A stretch of DNA of 64,000 nucleotides, taken from contig NZ_JAEMNX010000002.1 of NCBI RefSeq assembly GCF_016463975.1, forward strand, positions 372,001-436,000, written 5' to 3'. The stretch comes from Marinomonas transparens. GTDB lineage: Bacteria; Pseudomonadota; Gammaproteobacteria; Pseudomonadales; Marinomonadaceae. The notes below the pieces were generated by a model that made no database searches, had not been told where the DNA came from, and saw only the letters and a list, made by a program, of their open reading frames with translations. Of the stretch, positions 19,213 through 30,200 are shown piece after piece. Within the stretch, counting starts at the first letter, position 1. Every line of letters begins with the position of its first letter. The position numbers and the translations under genes were made by a program.

Positions 19213-20562
19213 TTAAAACGCGGTGCCATAACCTAAAGAAATATAAGCACTGCGAGGCACTTCATCACCATCCTCATCTGTCACCGTTTCTGTCGCGACA
19301 GCCACATCAAGGTTTAAACGTTTCAACAAGGTTAACCCAGCCGAGACATAACTCAACTCCGTACCTGCCATGTTTTGACGGTAACCTGCTCGAAGGCCAG
19401 GTAAGAAATGTGAGTCTCCATAATAAGACACAGACACAGCTCCCCATTGATATTCATCACCTACCGGATCTTTCACGGAATTAGCATCATAAGAACCTGC
19501 CAACGTCCAACTCTTATTTTTAGATGTCACAGAAGCCTCAATGGTCGTCTGCATTTCCATCGTATAAGCACTCTTCTGTTCCAACTCTCCGCTTGTAATA
19601 AAACCATTTGCAACATTACAGCTTCGATCAGAGCTTGCGCAGTTTTGACCTAAAGCAACGCCATCAAATTCAGGTTCATTTATATTAGCCAGTGTGATGC
19701 CTACATGATAATTATCAGCGACCCAAATAGCCCCTAGATCTAAACCGACACCTGTACTACTTACAGAGTCATCAGAAGCTGCATCTGAAAGGGCATCCTC
19801 TACCTCAACATTATCATCGTCTAAAGCAACCAAAGCCCTGCCAAGAGAAATTTGATGCACATTCGCTTTTACACCGCCAATTAATCGGCCCAGATCCTCT
19901 GCTGGCTTCCAAACTTCTCGGCTATAACCAAAACCTACATTCAAGTCCACAGCCGTCTGAGCATAAAATGAGGAATTAGTAGTAACTTGAATATCCGTTA
20001 GATCTGTAAAATCTGTTGTCACATCACCTGAAATCAAGCTACCGCGAACGACTGCAGAAACACTTGCGTCCAACATGAAAGCGCCATTATCTTTTGTTTT
20101 ATAGATAATCGGCATAAAAGGAACTTGAGTACTAATAGAAGTTTTGACATAGGCATCTTCGGCGATGTCATCCAAAATAGCATCAACTTTACTCGCTGCA
20201 TTATTAGCAGCGGTTTTAGCCTTAGCAATAGCATCGGATTGTGAAGTCGCCCCACTAATCGCATTAAGGTAGTTAATATCTACAATATCTTCTATTTCCT
20301 CAACTCGATCACCTAAATCGCTGATGTCCCCCATTTCAACGCCTATACCAATAGGGCCGATAATACCAAAACGAAAGTTATCATCATCCTGCTCATTCAC
20401 CATAAGAAAGGGTGCCGCTGGATTTGCAGAAGCCGTGGCTAGCGCTCTTTGATTAACCGAGCTACCTAAGGTGAAGCTAGAGCCTATCGGCTGATAAACT
20501 GGCATCGCAGCCATAACCGCAGAACTTAATAAGCTGGTGGTAAAAATCAAAGTCTTTTTCAT
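19213..20562 (-). CDS. TraF-like (PF13729) outer-membrane beta-barrel protein, copy B
   Basis: Paralog of copy A (17722-19110). The 449 residues have a signal peptide (MKKTLIFTTSLLSSAVMAAMP) and the same N-terminal block (YQPIGSSFTLGSSVNQRAL ... SANPAAPFLM). A helical, Ala-rich insertion follows near 110-140, then strand-rich sequence with the shared blocks SFYAQTAVDLNVGFGYSR, LDLGAIW and DPVGDEYQWGAVSVSYY. The C-terminus is LGYGTAF, ending in Phe. I start at the ATG at 20562, which has AGGG upstream; an ATG five codons earlier has none. Both copies contain a Cys pair at the same place (NCASSDRSCN here). Function unknown. Confidence 0.72.
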   Translation of the reverse strand: MKKTLIFTTSLLSSAVMAAMPVYQPIGSSFTLGSSVNQRALATASANPAAPFLMVNEQDDDNFRFGIIGPIGIGVEMGDISDLGDRVEEIEDIVDINYLNAISGATSQSDAIAKAKTAANNAASKVDAILDDIAEDAYVKTSISTQVPFMPIIYKTKDNGAFMLDASVSAVVRGSLISGDVTTDFTDLTDIQVTTNSSFYAQTAVDLNVGFGYSREVWKPAEDLGRLIGGVKANVHQISLGRALVALDDDNVEVEDALSDAASDDSVSSTGVGLDLGAIWVADNYHVGITLANINEPEFDGVALGQNCASSDRSCNVANGFITSGELEQKSAYTMEMQTTIEASVTSKNKSWTLAGSYDANSVKDPVGDEYQWGAVSVSYYGDSHFLPGLRAGYRQNMAGTELSYVSAGLTLLKRLNLDVAVATETVTDEDGDEVPRSAYISLGYGTAF

Positions 20563-20738
20563 TAGGCTACCCTTCATAAAATAAGTGTCACAACATTAGA
20601 ATCGACGAACTCAAATAAGACTAGCAAAAACATCATGGCCTTGCACAATAAATACACAATAAATCAACTCTTTATACAAGACATATCAAATGGAGACTCA
20701 GTATAGGAAGTGCATTTTAAGCATTAATCTCTACATGT

Positions 20739-20775
20739 AAAAAAACCGCATTCTCTCCAGAGAATATGGTTTTAT
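20739..20775 (-). terminator. Rho-independent terminator of the kds operon
   Basis: On the minus strand, arms AAACCATATTCTCT and AGAGAATGCGGTTT pair with one mismatch and one wobble and run into a T tract. It lies 19 bp after the kdsB stop. Confidence 0.8.
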
Positions 20776-20793
20776 AAAAATAGAACCTGTGCT

Positions 20794-21600
20794 TTATAAG
20801 TTATCTAAAGACAATTTTGTACGCAGTGCCTCTAAATCTTCCGGCGTATCCACACCGTGGGGAGGTAAAGTATCAGTGAAAGCTACCTGAACCTTGATGC
20901 CTTGATGCAAAAATCTCAGCTGTTCTAGCTTTTCCCAACGCTCTAAGGGAGACATGGGTAGGCTGGCATATTTGGCTAACAAACTAGCGCGGTATACATA
21001 AAGCCCAATATGACGAAACGCAGGAAAGTCTGCTGCTAACTCACCAGCCTTAGTCGCATCTTGCGTAAAGCCGTCTCGGTCCCATGGCATAGGTGCCCGA
21101 CTAAAATAAAGCGCTCGCTGCTGTTCATCACAAACCACTTTTACCACGTTAGGATTAAAGAAGTCTTTGGCATTGCTTATTTTACAGGCAGCGGTAGCCA
21201 TCTCGGCTTCCTTGTCTCGGCTCAAAGCGTCAACCGCAGAATGAATTAATGCAACGGGCAAAAAGGGTTCATCACCTTGCACATTGACGATGATTTCATC
21301 TTGCTGCCAGCCCATTTTTTCTGCTACTTCAGCCAACCGTTCCGTACCATTTTCATGGTCATCACGGGTCATCACCACAGGAGCGCCAACCGCTATGGCC
21401 GCTTGTTCTATCACTTCATGATCCGTAGCGACAGTAACCGATTTAGCCCCAGCCCCTAATGCTAGTTCATAAACCCATTGCAAAACGGGCTTGCCACCTA
21501 GATCTGCCATGAGTTTTTGAGGGAAGCGCTGAGATGCATATCGAGCAGGAATGACAATATGAAAATCAGGCAAAGAATCATTGTTAAACTTTGGGGGCAT
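20794..21600 (-). CDS. kdsB: 3-deoxy-manno-octulosonate cytidylyltransferase (CMP-Kdo synthetase)
   Basis: KdsB activates Kdo with CTP for addition to lipid A. The 268 residues start with the nucleotide-binding segment IPARYASQRFPQKLMADLGGKP and carry VATDHEVI, TRDDHENGTERLAEV and VNVQGDEPFLP, the metal and CTP site. Its ATG shares one base with the kdsC stop, so it is translated with kdsC. It is last in kdsD-kdsA-kdsC-kdsB and is followed by a terminator. Confidence 0.95.
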   Translation of the reverse strand: MPPKFNNDSLPDFHIVIPARYASQRFPQKLMADLGGKPVLQWVYELALGAGAKSVTVATDHEVIEQAAIAVGAPVVMTRDDHENGTERLAEVAEKMGWQQDEIIVNVQGDEPFLPVALIHSAVDALSRDKEAEMATAACKISNAKDFFNPNVVKVVCDEQQRALYFSRAPMPWDRDGFTQDATKAGELAADFPAFRHIGLYVYRASLLAKYASLPMSPLERWEKLEQLRFLHQGIKVQVAFTDTLPPHGVDTPEDLEALRTKLSLDNL

Positions 21601-22178
21601 TATTTTTCAAACTCCGGTTTTTGGGCGAATTCATACGCAGCTTCTAATGACATACGGGTAGACAAAATGATATCTGCGACTTCTCTGGCGACGCCTTCGC
21701 CTGCGGCTTTATTTAATACTAGTGGACAATAACGCTGCACCAAAACATGGGCATCAGCGGGGCACATAGCTACACCGACTTTAGGCATGACTTGAAGGTC
21801 GATGACATCGTCACCAATATAAGCAGCCTCTTCTGATTCCACACTTAAACGAGCCACTAATTCATCAAACGCCGCGGCTTTGTTATGACAACCGGGGTAA
21901 AAATGCTCGACGTTAAGGTCAGACATTCTTTGGCGCAGTGGTACAGAATCTTTAGCAGTAATAACTGCGACCTGAATTCCCCATTTAGGCAATAACTTCA
22001 TGGCTACACCGTCTTTTACGTTAAAGCGTTTCATCGCTTCTCCCTGATCACCGTAAAATAAGCCGCCATCGGTTAAGACGCCATCCACATCAAACACTAC
22101 CAGTTTCAAAGACTGTAGCTTAGTGATTAACACAGGATCACCCAGATCTGGGTATGAAGACAGAAACATCGTATCCAT
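21600..22178 (-). CDS. kdsC: 3-deoxy-manno-octulosonate-8-phosphatase
   Basis: KdsC removes the phosphate from Kdo-8-phosphate. The 192-residue HAD-family protein has the nucleophile motif VVFDVDGVLTDG (D30 and D32), motif II in VITAKDS, the Lys loop and GDDVIDLQVMP as motif IV. It is a cap-less C0 HAD phosphatase and would form a tetramer by family. It starts 3 bp after the kdsA stop and overlaps kdsB by one base. Confidence 0.94.
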   Translation of the reverse strand: MDTMFLSSYPDLGDPVLITKLQSLKLVVFDVDGVLTDGGLFYGDQGEAMKRFNVKDGVAMKLLPKWGIQVAVITAKDSVPLRQRMSDLNVEHFYPGCHNKAAAFDELVARLSVESEEAAYIGDDVIDLQVMPKVGVAMCPADAHVLVQRYCPLVLNKAAGEGVAREVADIILSTRMSLEAAYEFAQKPEFEK

Positions 22179-22181
22179 GAT

Positions 22182-24085
<1,904 letters not shown>

Positions 24086-24226
24086 AAAAGCTTTCTGCTC
24101 TCTATTACAGTAAATGTAAGGTGAGATTATTATACAGAGGACAAGGCTGGACGCCTACCACAAAGCAAGTATTAGTCACTTACTCCGCAGTAGGTTGTCA
24201 CAAAGAGCGAATTAATAAGAAAGGGA

Positions 24227-25285
24227 TTAACCTAGACAGCTAAGAAATTGATCACTTAAGCTATTCATAAAATTGAAATAAGCATTCATATCTAGCTTAA
24301 TATCACTACCTAATGGATCTAAACGTGCTGTTTTGACCTTGGTACCTTCCAATAGGGTATTTACAATCGCAGGGCTGAACTGCGGCTCACTAAAAACACA
24401 CTGCACCTTGTGCTCTTCGATCTCATGACGTAACTCTGCCACTTTTTTCGCCCCCGGCTTACGTTCAGGACTAACCGTCACTTCACCAGCATGGTTCAAA
24501 GCATAATGCTCTTCAAAGTAACTGTAGCCATCATGAAAGACAATATAAGGCACCTTATTGACTTTATTGAGTGCGGCGCGAATTGTAGCGTCTTGAGTCG
24601 TTAAACCCTGCTCAAATTTTGCCAAGTTTGCTTGATAGTATTTTGCATTATCTGCATCTAAAGAGGCTAAACGCTTGGTCACTGCTCGTGCTAAGACTTT
24701 AGCATTATCTGGCGACAACCAAACATGAGGGTCAACGCCATCATGATGATGGCCTTCGTGGCCCACATGTTCGTCGTGATCATCATGACCCCCATGTTCG
24801 TCGTGATCATCATGACCCGCATGTTCGTCATGATCATCATGACCCGCATGTTCGTCGTGATCATCATGGCCTGCATGTTCGTCGTGGTCATCATGGCCTG
24901 CATGTTCGTCGTGGTCATCATGGCCCGCATGTTCATCGTGATGCTCTTCCCCAAAGTCACGCAATGACATGCCATCAAGAGCCAACCACTCAATGGAAGA
25001 AGCTTCTTTTCCTGCATTTTCTAACGGCTTTTCTAAAAAGCTCTCTAAGCTTTCCCCTACCCAAACCACAGTATCCGCTTGAGCAATTTTTCTCAGGTCA
25101 GAAGGTCGCAACGCAAAGTCATGGGGAGAAGCCGTGCTAGAAACTATTTGCTCTATTTCTGCACGGTCACCTGTAATAGCAGCAACCACCATAGAAACAG
25201 GTTGGATGCTGGTTACAATAACCGGCTTTGCCATTGTCAAAGGAGATAACGCAGAAACACCTAACGTCAGAAGAAGCTTATTCAT
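24227..25285 (-). CDS. znuA: Zinc ABC transporter substrate-binding protein ZnuA with long His/Asp repeat
   Basis: ZnuA captures Zn2+ in the periplasm. The 352-residue protein has a signal peptide (MNKLLLTLGVSALSPLTMA), conserved His ligands in SPHDFALRPSD and DPHVWLSPDNA, and FHDGYSYFEEHY. Between them lies a charged loop (residues 116-178) of seven 9-residue units, HDEHAGHDD. This type of loop occurs in ZnuA but is usually irregular; here it is a near-perfect repeat in DNA too. I start at the ATG at 25285 (GGTGA upstream); the ATG at 25300 has no ribosome binding site. No znuB or znuC is in the window. A Zur-like box precedes it. Confidence 0.93.
   Translation of the reverse strand: MNKLLLTLGVSALSPLTMAKPVIVTSIQPVSMVVAAITGDRAEIEQIVSSTASPHDFALRPSDLRKIAQADTVVWVGESLESFLEKPLENAGKEASSIEWLALDGMSLRDFGEEHHDEHAGHDDHDEHAGHDDHDEHAGHDDHDEHAGHDDHDEHAGHDDHDEHGGHDDHDEHVGHEGHHHDGVDPHVWLSPDNAKVLARAVTKRLASLDADNAKYYQANLAKFEQGLTTQDATIRAALNKVNKVPYIVFHDGYSYFEEHYALNHAGEVTVSPERKPGAKKVAELRHEIEEHKVQCVFSEPQFSPAIVNTLLEGTKVKTARLDPLGSDIKLDMNAYFNFMNSLSDQFLSCLG
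24752..24940. repeat. Seven tandem 27-bp units coding for HDEHAGHDD
   Basis: In-frame repeat inside znuA. Seven 27-bp units encode HDEHAGHDD with substitutions in the last two (HDEHGGHDD, HDEHVGHEG). The unit length keeps the frame, so gain or loss of units changes only the number of histidines. The near-identity of the units suggests recent expansion by slippage or unequal crossing-over. Confidence 0.95.
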
Positions 25286-25302
25286 AAAATATGTCACCAT
25301 TA

Positions 25303-25323
25303 AAAATGTTATAACATAACAAT
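25303..25323 (-). promoter_or_regulatory. Candidate Zur box upstream of znuA
   Basis: A perfect 12-bp palindrome ATGTTATAACAT (25306-25317), extended by TAAC on one side, lies about 20 bp before the znuA start. It resembles the AT-rich gammaproteobacterial Zur consensus built on TGTTATAnTATAACA. Position and target fit zinc repression by Zur. Confidence 0.65.
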
Positions 25324-25385
25324 ACAGTAAAATAACAACAGACTCAAGACCCTCCTTTTAGAGCACTTTTAAATACACCTTAGGC

Positions 25386-26399
25386 TTAGTTTAACTGAAG
25401 ATCTGCAATGGAAACTGGGCGAACAACTAACCCAGCCCTTTGGCCAATAGGAACTTCTACATTAGGAAAGACAATAGCATCACCTGTTTGTGCTATTCGA
25501 TAATCACTCTTAGCCGAATGAGTCAGCAAGTAGTTTTGTGTAAACTGAGTAAAGTTTTTCACATCACTAGCAATGTTTAACTCATAATTTTCATGATCCT
25601 TGATCAGTGCATCCACTACTTTAAAAATTTGCATTTGTGAAACAACGGTTGCAGCAAACTGCCCCTCTTCCAACAAGGAAACAAGGCTAGTTTTGAGAGC
25701 AGAAAAACGCGCTAGGTCATTATTACCGAAGGAGTAAACCTTACCCAGCTCAATAGTAAACGCATGAGCACCATGGACTAGATAGCTGTAATAGGAAAAC
25801 GTGGTCGTGGCTTGATGGGACAACAGCACGGCATTAATACCACTGGCTGCTAAAAACGCCAATTGCTCTTGATTGTAAACTGCTTCTTCAACATAAGGGT
25901 AAACCGCAAACATCTCATATGCAGAACCACGAATAGCGGTATGCAAATCATAATGTAATCGAGTATGAGCAGAGCCCTCTGGAACTGGCTCAAAAAAATC
26001 ACTGACGGCCTTCTCTAAACACTGTGCCCGTAAAGACTCAAAGCCTTCATGATTTTGCCATGCCCCACGAAAAAGACGATTCAAATTCACTTCACAAAAA
26101 CGTTCTCCTAAATTGGCTGCTACTGGATTGCCAATCAACACCAAAAGGCGTATTCCTAACGAAAGCCGCCCCTCTAAAATATCCGCTACTAAACCATTAA
26201 CAAGCTCAATTGGCCCTGTTTCATTACCATGAATACCAACCGATAACACAAGGCTAATTGAAGAAGAGCACTCAGGCTCAAGCCGGAGAACACCCGTTTC
26301 CTCTATAAAAGCTCGACCACCAGCAAATGAAAATTCAAACGGAGTCAATTTTTCAGGGTATAAAAGAGTTAGAGCCAAAAAATCATGGTTTGGTATCAC
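25386..26399 (-). CDS. astE: Succinylglutamate desuccinylase/aspartoacylase family protein, probably AstE
   Basis: AstE is the last step of the arginine succinyltransferase pathway, releasing glutamate and succinate. The 337 residues show the zinc-binding motif GIHGNETGP (H57, E60) and the third ligand H153 in YDLHTAIRG. NPVAANLGERFCEVNLNRLFRG binds substrate, and the catalytic Glu sits in FTIELGKVYSFG. The C-terminal domain ends with a short beta-rich part. The length fits AstE (322 in E. coli). The rest of the ast operon is not here, although an ArgD/AstC-type aminotransferase lies 10 kb downstream. Confidence 0.86.
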   Translation of the reverse strand: MIPNHDFLALTLLYPEKLTPFEFSFAGGRAFIEETGVLRLEPECSSSISLVLSVGIHGNETGPIELVNGLVADILEGRLSLGIRLLVLIGNPVAANLGERFCEVNLNRLFRGAWQNHEGFESLRAQCLEKAVSDFFEPVPEGSAHTRLHYDLHTAIRGSAYEMFAVYPYVEEAVYNQEQLAFLAASGINAVLLSHQATTTFSYYSYLVHGAHAFTIELGKVYSFGNNDLARFSALKTSLVSLLEEGQFAATVVSQMQIFKVVDALIKDHENYELNIASDVKNFTQFTQNYLLTHSAKSDYRIAQTGDAIVFPNVEVPIGQRAGLVVRPVSIADLQLN

Positions 26400-26637
26400 T
26401 ATTCTTTATCCGTTAATTAATGCCATAAATAATGCTTCATCATACCTATTTTTACGATATGAAAGACAAGATTCCTCAGCACAATGAGTAAAACGAAAAA
26501 ACAGGTCGCCTTGCTAATAGTTTTCCGCCTGTTCTCTGTTACTTTTGAACTAGAGAAAAGTTCGGCAAAGTCTTTTCTTTCAAGATAAATGCCGATACCC
26601 TTCCACTCTCAGATACAACGCTTAATTTTGAGTACAT

Positions 26638-27174
26638 ATGCTTAAAAATGATGAAGTCATTATATTAGTCGACAAGCACAATAAAGTGATTGGCGATGTA
26701 CCAAGAAAGCTGATGAAGTTCGGTACTGACTACCATCGTGTCACCTATATTTTGGTATTTAATAGCGCTGGTAATTTATTAATACAAAAAAGGACAAACG
26801 ATAAAGCTTTTTGCCCTGGCTACTACGGTGTTACAACCGGTGGTGTGGTAGAAAAAGGAGAATCTTACCTAGAGTCTGCCCATAGAGAACTAGAAGAAGA
26901 ACTTGGCTTTGATGCCCCATTAGAAAATCATGGTCTATTCTTTACCCAAGGAGAAGGCTTTCGAATTTGGGGAAAAATATACAGTTGCCGATATGATGAA
27001 ACGCTAAATGGCCCCCTCACTTTACAAGCCAAAGAAGTCGCATCGATTCATGAAATGAGCGTCAATAGTGTTCTATCTAACCCAAATAATCTATTATTTA
27101 CTCCCGACTCTTTAGACGCTCTATATCATTATGCCAACCAGCTTGTTCGCCCTCAGCCAAACGATCCTATTTAG
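26638..27174 (+). CDS. Nudix hydrolase (YfcD-like)
   Basis: The 178 residues contain a complete Nudix box from G69 to F91 (GGVVEKGESYLESAH, then RELEEELGF), fitting Gx5Ex7REUxEExGU. The start of the protein (VILVDKHNKVIGDVPRKLM ... HRVTYILVFNSAGNLLIQKR) resembles the YfcD/Idi-like subgroup. The true substrate is unknown; a nucleotide diphosphate derivative is the usual guess. The last 44 bp overlap the start of the DUF2927 gene, so the two are probably translated together. Confidence 0.88.
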   Translation: MLKNDEVIILVDKHNKVIGDVPRKLMKFGTDYHRVTYILVFNSAGNLLIQKRTNDKAFCPGYYGVTTGGVVEKGESYLESAHRELEEELGFDAPLENHGLFFTQGEGFRIWGKIYSCRYDETLNGPLTLQAKEVASIHEMSVNSVLSNPNNLLFTPDSLDALYHYANQLVRPQPNDPI

Positions 27175-27940
27175 CTTAAGCCTATTTGCCTTTTTCTTGA
27201 CACCACAAGCATTTGGCGAAGAACGCTGGCAAAATGATGCTTACATCCAAAAAAGCTTCATCAAAATCGCCCTAGAGAGAGAATATAAAGAAACCAAACA
27301 CCCTAAACTGGTACGCTGGGAAAAGCCTATTAGGCTCTATTTTGAAAGTGACTATGGGGATGCCAATTTACAAAAAGAAATGCTTAGCGTCCATGCTCAA
27401 CATCTTGCCTATATCACAGGGCTGCCAATAGACTTTACAAGCAAAGCCAAACAAGCAGGTATCATTGTTGTTTTTACCAGTTATGCAGATCTGGAAAATA
27501 AAGTTAGAAAATATATAGGCGACCCAGAAAATATTCGCACAGCCCTAAACGAAGCAATATGCCTAGGAAACTTTCGTCGCAATAAACACTTTGAAATTAC
27601 CCGTGGCGTCATCATTATTCCAGTCGATTACGCTCGAGAAAAAACACGCTTTCTTGATTGTATTGTGGAAGAAATAACCCAACTACTTGGCTTACCCAAT
27701 GACTCAAACGATGTATTCCCCTCTATTTTTAATGATGTCAGTATTGATGCCTACCCAAGCCCATTAGACTACCTCTTGCTCAAAGCACTCTACTCTCCCC
27801 GTTTAAAACCTGGCATGGATGTCAAACAAACGACAAGCGTCTTTCCACAAGTCCTTGCGGACCTGCATTCTAGGGGGGAAATAGAAAACGCGGCCCTACG
27901 TGTACAAAAATACAGTTTAAAGCGTTACCTAGGTGACTAA
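27131..27940 (+). CDS. DUF2927 family secreted protein
   Basis: The 269-residue product starts with a clear signal peptide (MPTSLFALSQTILFSLSLFA, then FFLTPQAFGEE), so it is exported. The body contains IRLYFESDYGDA, a basic middle part, and CIVEEITQLLGLPNDSND followed by IFNDVS, which is the pattern I associate with DUF2927. The EEITQ helix with a downstream FND is reminiscent of zincin-like folds, but there is no HExxH. It starts inside the nudix gene (44-bp overlap), and the signal peptide supports this start. Function unknown. Confidence 0.75.
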   Translation: MPTSLFALSQTILFSLSLFAFFLTPQAFGEERWQNDAYIQKSFIKIALEREYKETKHPKLVRWEKPIRLYFESDYGDANLQKEMLSVHAQHLAYITGLPIDFTSKAKQAGIIVVFTSYADLENKVRKYIGDPENIRTALNEAICLGNFRRNKHFEITRGVIIIPVDYAREKTRFLDCIVEEITQLLGLPNDSNDVFPSIFNDVSIDAYPSPLDYLLLKALYSPRLKPGMDVKQTTSVFPQVLADLHSRGEIENAALRVQKYSLKRYLGD

Positions 27941-28094
27941 TAGAACCTCATCTTGGTCACCACCATGCCCCTTTATAAATAAACGGTATTCGTCTTTTCT
28001 TTAACCCGCATCATAAATTGCACTTATTCCTCTGCTTTTAATCGGCAAGTTAGGTAAAATACGCTCAAAATAAAATTCACATCGGAGAGTACGA

Positions 28095-29198
28095 ATGTTT
28101 CCAGAGCTCAAAAATGATCGCTTCCTGCGCGCCTTACTCAAACAACCTGTCGACACCACCCCTGTTTGGATGATGCGTCAAGCTGGTCGCTACCTACCTG
28201 AGTATCGAGCAAGCCGCGCCAACGCAGGAGATTTTTTGAGCCTATGTAAAAATGACGCTTTCGCCTGTGAAGTCACACTGCAACCACTAAAGCGTTACAA
28301 GCTAGATGCTGCCATCTTATTCTCGGACATTTTAACCATCCCTGACGCTATGGGGTTAGGTTTGTACTTTGAAGCTGGTGAAGGCCCAAAATTTAAGCAT
28401 GCAGTTCGTAGTAAAGCGGATGTAGATGCCTTACCAGTCACCACTGCCGATGATCTAGATTATGTCATGAAAGCCGTGACAACCATTCGCCATGCTCTAA
28501 ACGGCCACGTACCTTTAATTGGTTTTTCAGGGAGCCCGTGGACCCTAGCAACTTATATGGTTGAAGGCGGTTCAAGTAAAGATTTTAGACACATAAAAGC
28601 CATGATGTACCAAACCCCAGAAGTCCTTCGAGCATTATTAGATAAACTAGCTAGGTCGGTAACTGAATACTTAAATGGACAAATCCTGGCAGGCGCTCAA
28701 GCCATACAGATTTTTGACACTTGGGGCGGCATATTAAGCGGCCCCATGTACCAACAATTCTCTTTGCTGTACATGAAACAAATTATCAGCGGCTTGATTC
28801 GTGAGCATCAAGGCCAAAAAATCCCAGTCATTGTCTTCACTAAAAATGGCGGCCAATGGTTAGAAAATATGGCTGCAGCTGGCCCAGACGCTTTGGGACT
28901 AGATTGGACAACCGATATAGGAGAAGCCCGAGCTCGAGTTGGCCACCAAGTAGCCTTACAGGGCAATATAGACCCTTGTGTACTCTATGCTGATAAAGAA
29001 GTGATTGAACGAGAAGTAGAAAATGTTTTAGCTGGCTTTGGTCATGGCACTGGCCATGTTTTTAACCTTGGCCATGGTATCCATCAATTCGTTCACCCTG
29101 ACCACCCGAAATACTTGATCGACGCAGTACATAGATTGGGGGCAAAATATCACGAGCCTCAATTTGATGACCTTGATGCACTTAACGGCCTAGACTAA
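28095..29198 (+). CDS. hemE: Uroporphyrinogen decarboxylase
   Basis: HemE decarboxylates the four acetate side chains of uroporphyrinogen III in cytoplasmic haem synthesis. The 367-residue TIM-barrel protein shows [30 protein letters not shown] with the catalytic Asp, [17 protein letters not shown] and [16 protein letters not shown] lies before the ATG at 28095. It stands alone between unrelated genes and is followed by a weak hairpin terminator. Confidence 0.96.
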   Translation: MFPELKNDRFLRALLKQPVDTTPVWMMRQAGRYLPEYRASRANAGDFLSLCKNDAFACEVTLQPLKRYKLDAAILFSDILTIPDAMGLGLYFEAGEGPKFKHAVRSKADVDALPVTTADDLDYVMKAVTTIRHALNGHVPLIGFSGSPWTLATYMVEGGSSKDFRHIKAMMYQTPEVLRALLDKLARSVTEYLNGQILAGAQAIQIFDTWGGILSGPMYQQFSLLYMKQIISGLIREHQGQKIPVIVFTKNGGQWLENMAAAGPDALGLDWTTDIGEARARVGHQVALQGNIDPCVLYADKEVIEREVENVLAGFGHGTGHVFNLGHGIHQFVHPDHPKYLIDAVHRLGAKYHEPQFDDLDALNGLD

Positions 29199-29231
29199 AC
29201 AAAAATCAATCGTCCTAGAGCTATAAATTAT

Positions 29232-29267
29232 GACGTCTTAGCAAGTTGATTGCCAAGGCGTCTGTTT
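29232..29267 (+). terminator. Probable terminator after hemE
   Basis: A 13-bp stem with one mismatch and one wobble (GACGTCTTAGCAA / TTGCCAAGGCGTC) is followed by a short T-run. It lies 34 bp after hemE and touches the end of the convergent gene on the other strand. Confidence 0.55.
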
Positions 29268-29634
29268 AAGCGACCAAAGACTCTAAACAATTTAAACAAG
29301 CCTGATAAGCTTGCTTATTATTCCCGCCCCAGTGGCCATCGGCCTGTCTCTCAAGACAATTTAACCTTTCATCTACATAACAACACACATGATCCTGACC
29401 ACGCTTATCTAACCAAGATAAACGCCCCAACATCATACCTTTCGATTGAGGAATAAAAACCAGTCGTAGGTGCATACACCTTCCCGTATCATCAACTTGA
29501 TAGCAAGCTAAATTCTGAGCAGGTGACACATGCAACAAATGCGCACTTGATCGGTTAGACAAAAAATGGTTCAAGCCGACGAAGAAAACATTCATTGTTT
29601 CCGTAAAGTGCTTAAATAAAGTCTTATTTTCCAT
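29266..29634 (-). CDS. Cysteine-rich protein of unknown function
   Basis: The 122-residue protein has a strong ribosome binding site (GGGAGAG) before its ATG at 29634 and protein-like codon use, so I take it as real. It contains seven cysteines, including an adjacent pair (C84-C85) and CLNC near the C-terminus (C113, C116), several His, and no signal peptide or membrane helix. I recognise no family. It lies between hemE and the PII gene, transcribed against hemE. Metal or redox chemistry is a guess based only on composition. Confidence 0.62.
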   Translation of the reverse strand: MENKTLFKHFTETMNVFFVGLNHFLSNRSSAHLLHVSPAQNLACYQVDDTGRCMHLRLVFIPQSKGMMLGRLSWLDKRGQDHVCCYVDERLNCLERQADGHWGGNNKQAYQACLNCLESLVA

Positions 29635-29739
29635 TTTGACTCTCCCATATCTGTTTACCCACTTATTAAATAATAGATCATAATGACGGAGTCGGTGGCG
29701 AGTTTTACTAGAGAGTGTTACTTTTACTTAAAATAATAA

Positions 29740-30102
<363 letters not shown>

Positions 30103-30135
30103 TCATTTAGCGAGCTCTAGTACGTAAATAAAATC

Positions 30136-30171
30136 GTATTTAAAAAGAGATCTAGGTCTCTTTTTAAATAC
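30136..30171 (+). terminator. Rho-independent terminator after glnK
   Basis: A perfect 15-bp stem (GTATTTAAAAAGAGA / TCTCTTTTTAAATAC) with a six-base loop, whose right arm includes five T. It can also serve the convergent regulator gene. Confidence 0.8.
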
Positions 30172-30200
30172 TGATATAAAATAAACCATCACTTTACCAA

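Noticed and set aside
17722-20562. Conjugation or plasmid region because of TraF-like genes
   Set aside because: No other transfer, relaxase or mobilisation genes are near; the proteins look like outer-membrane barrels.
24752-24940. CRISPR array
   Set aside because: The repeats are directly adjacent without spacers and are in-frame coding sequence.
24691-25017. Met-rich ORFs on both strands across the znuA repeat
   Set aside because: They arise from reading the 27-bp His/Asp repeat in other frames; they are low-complexity and lack ribosome binding sites.
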